Positions 34,701 through 42,934 of a stretch of DNA of 64,000 nt are shown here, piece after piece. The stretch spans positions 23,797,880-23,861,879 of the forward strand of contig NC_059379.1 of assembly GCF_019703515.2 (NCBI RefSeq). Reading direction: 5' to 3'. This DNA comes from Myxocyprinus asiaticus (Eukaryota; Chordata; Actinopteri; Cypriniformes; Catostomidae). Position numbers and translations under genes: made by a program. Positions within the stretch are counted from its first letter, which is position 1. Each line of letters starts with the position of its first letter. The notes below the pieces were generated by a model. It did no database searches. It was not told the DNA's origin and saw only the letters and a list, made by a program, of their open reading frames with translations.

Positions 34701-37135
34701 CAATGCAGCATCTTATCAGAAAATACTGGCAGACAATTTGCATTCTTCTGCACGAAAGCTGCGCATGGGATGCACTTGGACTTTCCAGCACAACAGTGAC
34801 CCTAAGCATAAGGCCATGTTGACCCTCCAGTGGTTACAGCACAAAAAGGTGAAGGTTCTGGAGTGGCCATCACAGTCTCCTGACCTTAATATCAACGAGC
34901 CACTCTGGGGAGATCTCAAACGTGCGGTTCATGCAAGACGACCGAAGACTTTGCATGACCTGGAGGCATTTTGCCAAAACGAATGGGCAGCTATACCACC
35001 TGCAAGAATTTGGGGCCTCATAGACAACTATTACAAAAGACTGCATGCTGTCATTGATGCTAAAGGGGGCAATACACAGTATTAAGAACTAAGGGTATGC
35101 AGACTTTTGAACAGGGGTCATTTCATTTTTTTGTTTGTTGCCATGTTTTGTTTTATGATTGTGCCATTCTGTTATAACCTACAGTTGAATATGAATCCCA
35201 TAAGAAATAAAAGAAATGTGTTTTGCCTGCTCACTCATGTTTTCTTTAAAAATGGTACATATATTACCAATTCTCCAAGGGTATACAAACTTTTGAGCAC
35301 AACTGTAAATTATGTGTTGCGTACAGCGAAGCCAAAATACAACATCCACACATGTGGAAGCGGGGTTGCACAAGGTTAATTTACACAGAGAAACTGTTTA
35401 GTTTTCAGTCTTTGATAATGTACATTTTTCCAGATTGATGTGAAAACTGTTGCTTTACAGATGTCGGTTCAGATAGTGTCAGTGGCACCTTGAGCTCTCT
35501 GACCAGCTGTCAGCCTCAAGATGACTTTGCCATGTTTGCCCAGACCAGGACTGGCACCATTCCTGACCAGAGAAAGAGGTATGAAAAATACAATACAATC
35601 TCTTTTTAAACACTTTGGATAGATGCCTTTGCACATTCACTCACATGTTGCTGGTTTTGAACTGGCAGTGCGCCATTCGAGGACACAAAGGCTTCAAGTG
35701 GAATGGCTCCGACTTTGGATGTCATACAACAAAACACTGGGGTGAGTGCTCTGTGACTTTGTGTGTGTGTGTTTTCATTTTTGGAAGGAGAATAGAGACA
35801 GTTTCTTGCCCATCTTTTTCATCATAGAGCAGGGTGGTTGTTTTGAGATATTGGATTGGAATAACTATTTTCAAAGGGTACATATTCAAAATGCGCAGTA
35901 ATGAACCTATATTGTATTATACACCCAACTATTGAATGAGAAGTTTGTGACTTAAGCTATGCACAGATGATGAAGATGAAGTTTGACTTTGACCTCTTTT
36001 CGGAAACAAGTTGCAAAATATGCTTTTATTTTTTTTTTAGCAATTCTTGACCGATATTGTCCAGTGCAGCGCAATAAATTCATTTTGAATTGCTGTATTT
36101 GGCAGTGTCACATGTTGTTGAGTGTGTTTGGTGTTTGATTTGTTACCACATGTCCATATGGGGGGAGTGTGCTATTGGTTTGTTGAAGGCTTTTATGTTG
36201 ATTTATTTTTTGTTTATTTGTTTGTTTGTTTTGTCATGTTTTCTTGGGATTATTTGTTTTGATTTGCTTGGTTCCGGCCCATGGTTTGGGTTCATAGGCA
36301 GCTCTTGACCAGTCCTCTGTCATGGATGACATTGAAGAGTGGCTCTGTACTGATGTGGTGAGATTTTCTTTTGTTTATTTTAATTAAACTTTTTTCTTCA
36401 TTAGGACATTGTATAACAATCTTATCCGAAAAGAAATATGCCTTTTTAACAGCATATTTCTTTTTGTTTGCCTTTATATTCTTGACTGACTACCACCAAT
36501 AACTTTCTTGAATGGTGTTTTTTTTTTTTTCAAGACAGCTGCATTCTTGACTTTTCTGGGATATTCAGTTGATTTAATTTAGTTTAGTAAACACTGGGAG
36601 TGTAGTGCCTGCCTGACATCTTTTAACTCTTTATTTTCTATACTAATGCCTCTTTTGGATGGATGTTTGGGAATTATTTTTGGACAATATAAAAGAGATA
36701 TTTGTTCAGACAATCAGTTAAATCAAGAAACCTTCCATTACTGTTTTGAAGAGAAAAAGTTATTGAGCTAGTTTTGATGATATGGTTGCAAATGCCCGCT
36801 AAATCATTTGCCCTTTTATTTTCTGTTGCTCCACAGAAAGGAGATGAAGGAGAGGAGGGTGTGACAAGTGAAGGTATGGAGATTTATTTGACTTGTATCC
36901 ATTGATACAATCCTTTGTAGTAATGCTGCAACTCTATGCAGTTTTTGACTTTCAAACACTCCATCAAAATATTCTTCCAGAGTTTGACAAGTTTTTAGAG
37001 GAGAGGGCCAAAGCAGCAGAGATTGTGCCCACACTGCCGACGCCCCCTAGTGATGACCTTTCAGCTGCTGCAGGCGCTTCTGTGAGTGCAAGTAAAAAGG
37101 TGGGCAGATCCGAGGACGTGCTCTTTGCTGTGTAG
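19773..37135 (+). CDS. tom1l2: TOM1-like protein 2 (VHS and GAT domain endosomal adaptor)
   Basis: Fifteen coding exons, all with GT-AG introns and compatible phases: 19773-19824, 20426-20510, 20839-20917, 21025-21174, 25009-25143, 25354-25521, 25628-25744, 27264-27397, 27511-27559, 32288-32453, 35461-35578, 35669-35741, 36298-36357, 36837-36873, 36981-37135. They total 525 codons plus TAG; human TOM1L2 is 507 aa. The VHS domain spans about residues 13-145 ([18 protein letters not shown]..., [20 protein letters not shown]) and the GAT domain about 220-310 ([38 protein letters not shown]). A clathrin-box-like LIDLG lies near residue 335, and the conserved acidic/basic C-terminus ends RSEDVLFAV. 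Family knowledge: it binds ubiquitin, Tollip and clathrin in endosomal sorting. TOM1L2 is preferred over TOM1 or TOM1L1 because of the [18 protein letters not shown] and SEDVLFA blocks and the atpaf2 neighbour. Introns 4, 9 and 10 are swollen with transposons. Confidence 0.95.
22245..23025 (+). mobile_element. Non-autonomous Tc1-type element with transposase remnant, copy 1
   Basis: Ends cagtactgtgcaaatgtttt and cttttgcacagtactg are inverted and flanked by TA. Inside (about 22412-22570) the + strand still translates as decayed Tc1 transposase C-terminus: [13 protein letters not shown], stop, [10 protein letters not shown] and, after another break, [14 protein letters not shown]. The PxLNIE segment corresponds to the last D/E catalytic motif. 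A LINE 3' end is inserted at 22598-22855. Two further copies in the opposite orientation lie at 61041-61546 and 61614-62147. Confidence 0.8.
22598..22855 (-). mobile_element. LINE 3' end (L2/Rex1-like), minus strand, inserted in Tc1-type MITE
   Basis: Begins with tcaaatcaaatcaaatcact then ttattgtcaca, the reverse complement of the short tandem tail and AATAAAG-containing 3' end typical of fish L2-type LINEs. The flanks gacaaa (22592-22597) and ggcaaa (22856-22861) look like a target-site duplication with one change, and both belong to the host MITE by comparison with its other copies. Heavily 5'-truncated, no coding sequence. Confidence 0.7.
23205..24550 (-). mobile_element. LTR-retroelement-like remnant with two direct repeats
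   Basis: Inserted into an Angel-like MITE with a TCAT duplication on both sides (23201-23204, 24551-24554). On the minus strand it begins TGTGGCAGAATGATCC and ends CTGCCACA. A 718-bp first repeat (24550 to 23833) has a poly(A)-type AATAAATGCC near its end. It is followed by a short internal piece starting GTGGTGGAGAATGCAGGC, then a second, 5'-shortened copy of the repeat's end (about 23572 to 23205). This looks like an LTR, a nearly deleted interior and a truncated LTR. GC content is well above the surroundings. There is no retroviral gene; the open frames inside are not recognisable proteins. Confidence 0.55.
26033..26920. mobile_element. hAT-like element fragment (tom1l2 intron 7)
   Basis: Begins caggggtgtctaaactatgg then cccacgggcc, the kind of CAGGGGTGTC terminus found in hAT elements. 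A matching inverted right end was not found, so the end coordinate is a guess. A-rich low-complexity sequence lies at 26764-26802. Confidence 0.4.
28587..30732. mobile_element. Angel-like MITE split by a 1.5-kb insertion (tom1l2 intron 9)
   Basis: The left arm runs from gtgaaaaaatgaaaattctc (28587) to about 28920. The right arm runs from about 30430 to 30732 (ending cttttgggtgaactatacct). The arms are inverted copies, so 28925-30420 is an insertion at the palindrome centre. The insertion has ends gggctgaaatgattagtcga and its inverted relative aataattgttagttgcagcc, the widely dispersed vertebrate repeat termini usually assigned to non-autonomous hAT elements. Its interior contains no gene I recognise. 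Confidence 0.65.
31040..32228. mobile_element. hAT-like non-autonomous element with 8-bp target duplication (tom1l2 intron 9)
   Basis: The termini cagggctcttcatctac and (complement of the right end) cagggctagtcaactgc are inverted repeats. They are flanked by CCCTAAAG (31032-31039) and CCCTTAAG (32229-32236), an 8-bp duplication with one difference, as expected for hAT transposition. No transposase is encoded. A SINE is nested at 31198-31641. The right end lies only 60 bp upstream of tom1l2 exon 10. Confidence 0.75.
31198..31641 (-). mobile_element. tRNA-derived SINE, nested in hAT-like element
   Basis: On the minus strand the first ~75 bases (31641 downwards) resemble a tRNA: GGGGCCTGGGTAGCTCAG... 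with an A-box TAGCTCAGCGAGTA (31618-31631) and a B-box GTTCGAATCC (31577-31586), the RNA polymerase III internal promoter. A long tRNA-unrelated body follows, and the 3' end is A-rich (T-rich on the + strand at 31190-31215). About 440 bp. It is not a functional tRNA gene, because the cloverleaf is incomplete and it is joined to the SINE body. Confidence 0.8.
32492..32657. mobile_element. Short Angel-like MITE (tom1l2 intron 10)
   Basis: Ends ggaatagttcatccaaaaat and the inverse cattattggagaactactac enclose only about 165 bp. It starts 40 bp after the exon 10 splice donor. A compact member of the same palindromic family. Confidence 0.65.
33707..35305 (+). mobile_element. Tc1-like element (Passport-like termini), inactivated
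   Basis: The ends cagttgtgctcaaaagtttg and caaacttttgagcacaactg are exact inverted copies over at least 20 bp. They are flanked by TA (33705-33706, 35306-35307), for a total of 1599 bp. The sequence and the transposase resemble the Passport-type Tc1 elements of fish (family knowledge, not checked). It lies in tom1l2 intron 10, same strand as the gene. The transposase has two obvious lesions (next entry). Confidence 0.85.
34084..35085 (+). pseudogene. Tc1-like transposase pseudogene, one frameshift and one in-frame stop
   Basis: The start ATGGGGAGCAGAAAAAA at 34084 is followed by loss of one A, which shifts the frame (CTGTCTAAAGACCTGC should read LSKDL). From 34126 the frame is correct: [20 protein letters not shown], the HTH domain, and [13 protein letters not shown] with the first catalytic Asp. 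TAG at 34555-34557 interrupts it between YGYNH and [11 protein letters not shown]. The same frame then continues to the natural end at 35085, including [11 protein letters not shown] and [11 protein letters not shown] with the final Glu, and ends KGGNTQY. A few codons are also missing after RPRKIS near 34275. Non-functional, but only mildly decayed. Confidence 0.88.
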
Positions 37136-37745
37136 ATAAGTGTCAGTTCCTCTGGGGTTGCTCAGTACTACTCCTGTGTGTGCGGTGGATTGGCCACCTT
37201 GCAGATCCGTCAGCCTCTCCCTCTCTCTCTTCTGCTTCCTGCTTTTCCAGCACAATCAACACTAGCACGGCTGCCTCTTGTTGCCTCTGAAGTGAATTGG
37301 AACTGTTTCATGATACTATCCATAAAAAGAGACATTTTTCATATTGGACATTTTCATACACTAGTTTTCATTCCATTTGAAAGTGGTGAATAAGATCCAC
37401 CCATAACTTCTAAAAACATACCGTTCCAGATGGGTTCGAGAGGTCGGTGTCTATTTTTTTAAATTGATATTTGTAGGATAAAGCAAGGAAATTCTTGCTG
37501 AAGTCTACGGCAAAGTTCATGGTCATGTCTAGCTTTGTGTTCCCTGTGGTCCTGCATGCAACAGTGGAATAATCCTATCTATCTGTCTTTCCTGAATTTT
37601 TTTCCCCCAATTTTTTTTTTAAAAGGGATTTTTAAGTTGGTATTATTTATTATAAAGTTTCTTCTTAATACCTCTGAAAAGGTGTACATCAACGAAAAGC
37701 TGATGGTTGCAGTTCATGTTCACATTCAGGAGCATTTTGACAAAT

Positions 37746-38507
37746 TTAAAGGAATAGTTCACCCAGAAATGAAAATTCTCTCATTATTCACTTCCCCGAT
37801 TCCATCCCAGATGTGTATGACTGTCTTTCTTCAGCAGAACACAAATGAAGATTTTTAGAAGAAGACAGAGCTCTGTCAGGTCCTTAAATGGGTGCCAGCA
37901 ATTTTGAAGGTCCAAAAGTCACATTTAGGCAGCAATGAAGTAATCCACACGATTCCAGTCGATCAATGAATGTCTTCTGAAGCTAATCGATACGTTTGTG
38001 TAAAAAATAAATCGCTAATTAAAATGTTATTAACTTTTAAAAAGCACTTCTTGCCAGCAGTTGATGCATCTCGTTGCTGTTGCGTGACGTAAGCGCATCG
38101 GCAGGTTCACGTGAGAATTCAGAATCAGCTTATTCAGCAAGATTATTTACAACAGAAGAATGAACGTCACGCCATTTCAAACAGCATCAGAGCCCTGGAC
38201 GGAAGAGCCGATTTAAAGTTAAAAATGTTTTAATTATCAGCTTATTTCTTACATAAACCTATCGATTCGCTTCAGAAGACATTCATTGATCGACTGGAGT
38301 CGTGTGGATTACTTTTATGCTGCCTAAATGAGACTTTTGGACTGTCAGAAGTGCTGGCACCTGTTTAAGGACCTGACAGAGCTCTATCTTCTTCTAAAAA
38401 TCTTAATTTGTGTTCTGTTGAAGAAAGATAGTCATACACATCTGGGATGGCATCAGGGTAAGTGAATAATGAGAGAATTTTCATTTCTGGGTGAACTATT
38501 CCTTTAA
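37746..38507. mobile_element. Angel-like palindromic MITE in tom1l2 3'UTR
   Basis: The termini ttaaaggaatagttcaccca and gggtgaactattcctttaag are near-perfect inverses. The arms stay complementary for about 260-280 bp each (for example tcaggtccttaaatgggtgc with cacctgtttaaggacctgac), with a spacer near 38050-38200. Within a transcript this would fold into a long hairpin. Confidence 0.85.
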
Positions 38508-38691
38508 GAGTTTTGTGTCATATTACCGAAGTTTAGAATGACCTCAGTTAATGTACGAGACATGACAAGCATAACCATGAGAGAGAGAGAGAGAGAGGTT
38601 AGGTTTTTTAGCATCTTGGTGTTTTAATTATAATTCAGCATTGATTTGTTTTATTTTATTTTATTTTTTGCTAATTGGTTTACCCTGTCTA

Positions 38692-38925
38692 AATGAATAA
38701 TTTACCCACAAATTAAAATTCTGTCATCATTTATTCACCCTTAATTAGTTCCAAACCTGTATGACTTTCTTTCCTCTGTGGAATGCAAAAGTCTTGTTGG
38801 CTGAATTCATTACAACGGCATTAGACAGTAGCACACTTTAATGCCTAATTTGGGTTTGGAGTGACACAAGGGTGAGTAAATAATGACAGAAATTAAATTT
38901 TTGTGTGAAATATTCCTTTAAAAGA
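38692..38925. mobile_element. Short Angel-like MITE variant in tom1l2 3'UTR
   Basis: Starts atgaataatttacccacaaa and ends tttttgtgtgaaatattcct. These relate to each other by inversion and to the Angel-like family by the accctnnnntgtatgactttctt and gggtgagtaaataatgacag words. About 235 bp. Confidence 0.65.
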
Positions 38926-41028
38926 CAAAATGTTGTGTGACGTGTCTCTTAACTACATAGGCCACACCATAGAAGGAAATGGTATTATTTCACTGGACAC
39001 TATTAAATGCTATTATTTTACTTGGCGTAGGAACAAAAAACAATATGTATTTCAGTTTCATTTGCACTGAAAGAATTATTAGCCTTTCGGCTGTGTTAAA
39101 AGAGCTTTTGTTCAAATACAACATTTTAGCTATCAACGTTCATTTAAACACTGCCTAATATGAGACTGGAAACAAATAGAGTTTATAGAGAACTGATGGT
39201 GACTGCAAGGCAGTTTAAATTGGATTTTACCTCGCAAAACTTAAGCCAAAGTGGTGTCAAGCTCAGTGTTGTTGTTATTATGGAATGAAATGGATCTGCC
39301 TTAAAGAACAGAATGTAGGTAGCTAAAAACAAGGGATAGTCAGCTAATGGTCATTTAACAGTTGGTACTCATGTTTGAACATCAAAGATTTGAACTTAAG
39401 TCAGAGTTGAATGTGATAATAATGTAATACCTTTAGTTTGAGTGCTGTCTCACAGTTGTGTACATACTGTTTTGACAGACCAAATGTTTAACCTGAGCAA
39501 ATATATTAAGTCAATTAGCTTTAATACATTTATGACTTTTAGTGTCCATTGGAGTATTAGTTATGTTTGTAAACATTGTAAGATTTTATTTGTTCATGTG
39601 GGTGAATGTGAATCAAAGGGACAGTGCTTTTTTGCATAGCTGAATATTTATGTAATTTGTCAGGCCACAAATTATGTCTCCCAAATGAAAATGAATGAAA
39701 TTACTAGAGCAAGAGGGCTGAGGTTAAGTAACTTTGGCAGAATTATTCAGAGTTCATTGTGCTGTGTTTGTGAACTTTACAGTTACCACCAAACTCATGT
39801 TGCTGGTAGATTTGTTGAAGTAATTTGTAAATAGGAAAATGTTTTAGGGGGCATGAAAAACAGAAGGGTTTTTCTCTTGTTGACAATGATTCAGTCTGTT
39901 GGTTTGGCTGTTTGGAGAAGGGGAGGAAATTCATCATTAGCTTTAGCAGAGATTTCGTAAAGGCTGTTATTGTGTTATTATTTCTATAAAAGGTCTCTTG
40001 ACTTATTAACACAAATATTGTGGATACCATCTATTTCTATTGATAAGAGACTTGAGGGACACGATTGGTGGTCACAACTGACCTAATGACAAGTGTTTCT
40101 TTCAAGACATCTATACCTCCCCCTACATATTCATTTGTACACTACATTTAGCCTAGTGTAAAATAGAAAAATATTTTACTTCACGTGGATGCTAACCATC
40201 TCTTTTAAATGCTGTTGTTAATATTTATGACTCTATCGCCGAAATGTCTCTTCCAGACTAAGATAAGAACGTGTAACTTATTGGAAATAGAATTATTTAT
40301 CATCTTCATTGTAGAATATTCAGCAAAATGTGCAATTTCAACTACCAATGCTGCACTACAGTTTCTTTTCAGTCGTAATGGCTTTGGCTGTAAATTTGTC
40401 TCAGAAATGTACAGTTTGAGAGTGTTGAACAAATTTATTTTGATGAGTCTTTTATTTCAAAAGTCAGTATTGGTTACTGTATGAAGTGGACTGTAAAGAT
40501 TGATTCTGAATCATAGGTTTTGAGTTTCCACTCATCTCTGGACTATTATTTTCAATACAGTTAATACAGTCAATACAATCAACTAAAAGGAACCGGACAA
40601 GTATTATGGTCAGGTTACACCAATGTCATTGGTAGAGGAACCCTTTTTGTACTGAGAGCATTTCTTTATAGGAATGGCACCTTTCTTCTCTTTGATATGT
40701 GTTTGAAGTTGTGTGTGTGTCTATGTATATGTGTGAACAGCTCCTGATTTCATGACCTCTGCTGCAGACACCATGTTTATTCTGCATTTATCAAGGGAAG
40801 GGAAGGAAAGGAGAGAATCAAGCTTTCCTAAATGCAGCATTTTTTATTAAGGGACTGAACAAACAATGTGTGTGTGGGGCTGGCATAAGCTGTACTCTCT
40901 TAACCAGTGATCATTGCTGTGGTTGATCTTGGTTTTGCAGATTGTACTGTTGTTGGTCTGTGTGCTTACCTGTTGTTATACCTCAAGTTGCTCTCTGTAA
41001 TGTTTGACTCATGCATGTGTTGAACTCC

Positions 41029-41034
41029 AATAAA
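41029..41034 (+). terminator. tom1l2 polyadenylation signal (candidate)
   Basis: AATAAA in tccAATAAAATATACC, followed within 40 bp by GT/T-rich sequence (aagttggtgacctgttacc and a T run near 41070). It is the best-formed signal before the next transposon. Confidence 0.5.
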
Positions 41035-41638
41035 ATATACCAAGTTGGTGACCTGTTACCAGCCTATAATTTTTTTTTGTAATTATTGTTTTAAATATGG
41101 CAAAATGTAGACATTTGTTAAGAGAAAATGTCTCAAATGAAACTCAATTACAAATCCAACATTGACCACATTTACATACAAGGAATTTTTGAATAATATC
41201 TGAATATTATTGGAGTATCATGTTAACCATAACCCAATATTCTGATTTCTAGAAATCTAAATAAGAGAGCTGGCATATTCCTAGATTATTTGGAATTTCA
41301 TTTATAAAAATTCATCGTTTGCAAGGACATGAATGAGAATTTATGAGTTGTTTAATATGCAGAATTAGTTTTAATGAATTGAAATAAATGGCAAGAGTGA
41401 GTGTCTCCAGTATTTGCAAAAGAGAATGGTAAGAAAAGCATGTGCTTGTCTGGAATTATTTGGAATATGCTGATTACATGTATACAGCAATATTCCAAAA
41501 GCACTGCAGTTCTAGTTTAATTAATACATTTATTTTATAAATAAACGTTTAACCAGAATATTGTAAAGTGTGCATAAAAGTGGTTATTGAAATTTAGTTC
41601 TGTGTGATATTTTTATTTCTGTGCCCTGAAACTCAAAC

Positions 41639-41679
<41 letters not shown>

Positions 41680-42932
41680 CACACTATATTGCCAAAAGTA
41701 TTCGCTCATCTGCCTTTAGACGCATATGAACTTAAGTGACATCCCATTCTTAATCCATAGGGTTTAATATGACGTCGGCCCACCCTTTGCAGCTATAACA
41801 GCTTCAACTCTTCTGGGAAGGCTTTCCACAAGGTTTAGGAGTGCGTTTATGGGAATTTTTGAGCATTCTTCCAGAAGCGCATTTGTGAGGTCAGACACTG
41901 ATGTTGGACGAGAAGGCCTGGCTCGCAGTCTTCGCTCTAATTCATCCCAAAGGTGCTCTATCGGGTTGAAGTCAGGACTCTGTGCAGGCCAGTCAAGTTC
42001 TTCCACACCAAACTCGCTCATCCATGTCTTTATGGACCTTGCTTTGTGCACTGGTGCTTAGTCATGTAGGAACAGGAAGGGGCCATCCCCAAACTGTTCC
42101 CACAAAGTTGGGAGCATGGAATTGTCCAAAATCTCTTGGTATGCTGAAGCATTCAGAGTTCCTTTCACTGGAACTAAGGGGCCAAGCCCAGCTCCTGAAA
42201 AACAACCCCACACCATAATCCCCCTCCACCAAACTTCACAGTTGGCACAATGCAGTCAGACAAGTACCGTTCTCCTGGCACCCACCAAACCCAGACTTGT
42301 CCATCAGATTGCCAGATGGAGAAGCGTGATTCGTCACTCCAGAGAACGCGTCTCCACTGCTCTAGAGTCCAGTGGCGGCGTGCTTTACACCACTGCATCC
42401 GACGCTTTGCATTGCACTTGGTGATGTATGGCTTGGATGCAGCTGCTCGGCCATGGAAACCCATTCCATGAAGCTCTCTACGCACTGTTCTTGAGCTAAT
42501 CTGAAGGCCACATGAACTTTGGAGATCTGTAGCGATTGACTCTGCAGAAAGTTGGCGACCTCTGCGCACTATGCGCCTCAGCATCCACTGACCCCGCTCT
42601 GTCATTTTACGTGGCCTACCACTTCGTGGCTGAGTTGCTGTCATTCCCAATCGCTTCCACTTTGTAATAATACCACTGACAGTTGACAGTGGAATATTTA
42701 GTAGCGAGGAAATTTCACAACTGGACTTGTTGCACAGGTGGCATCCTATCACAGTACCACGCTGGAATTCACTGAGCTCCTGAGAGCGGCCCATTCTTTC
42801 ACAAATGTTTGTAGAAGCAGTCTGCATGCCTAGGTGCTTCATTTTATACACCTGTGGCCATGGAAGTGATTGGAACACCTGAATTCAATTATTTGGATGG
42901 GTGAGCGAATACTTTTGGCAATATAGTGTGTG
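41680..42932 (-). mobile_element. Tc1-like element inserted in a TA microsatellite, inactivated
   Basis: The ends cacactatattgccaaaagt and acttttggcaatatagtgtg are inverted repeats. The element sits inside a GT/TA dinucleotide tract (41640-41679 and 42933-42948), so the target was TA within TATATA. It carries one transposase gene on the minus strand, broken by a frameshift and a stop. Confidence 0.87.
41764..42794 (-). pseudogene. Tc1-like transposase pseudogene
   Basis: The likely start is the ATG at 42794 (MGRSQELSEFQRG). HTH modules follow (SSLLNIPLSTVSGIITKW, then RSGRPRKMTERGQ and ISSRTVRRELHGMGF), then WSDESRFSIWQSDG with the first catalytic Asp. The frame is lost in a G-rich run near 42225-42230 (FGGGG). 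Further downstream, near 42058, a TAG stop stands between the HD motif that carries the second catalytic Asp and APVHKARSIKTW. The last part (42051 to 41764) is open: LDWPAQSPDFNPIEHLWDEL with the final Glu, ending KGGPTSY. Two disabling lesions; otherwise full length. Confidence 0.87.
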
Positions 42933-42934
42933 TA

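Larger units (their letters stand above)
37136..41050 (+). other. Probable tom1l2 3' untranslated region
   Basis: From the tom1l2 stop to a candidate poly(A) site near 41050 there is no other gene, and the sequence is mostly low in recognisable repeats except for two Angel-like MITEs (37746-38507 and 38692-38925). A long 3'UTR is also a feature of mammalian TOM1L2. Earlier, weaker poly(A) signals could shorten it. No coding sequence was recognised in the short open frames here. Confidence 0.5.
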
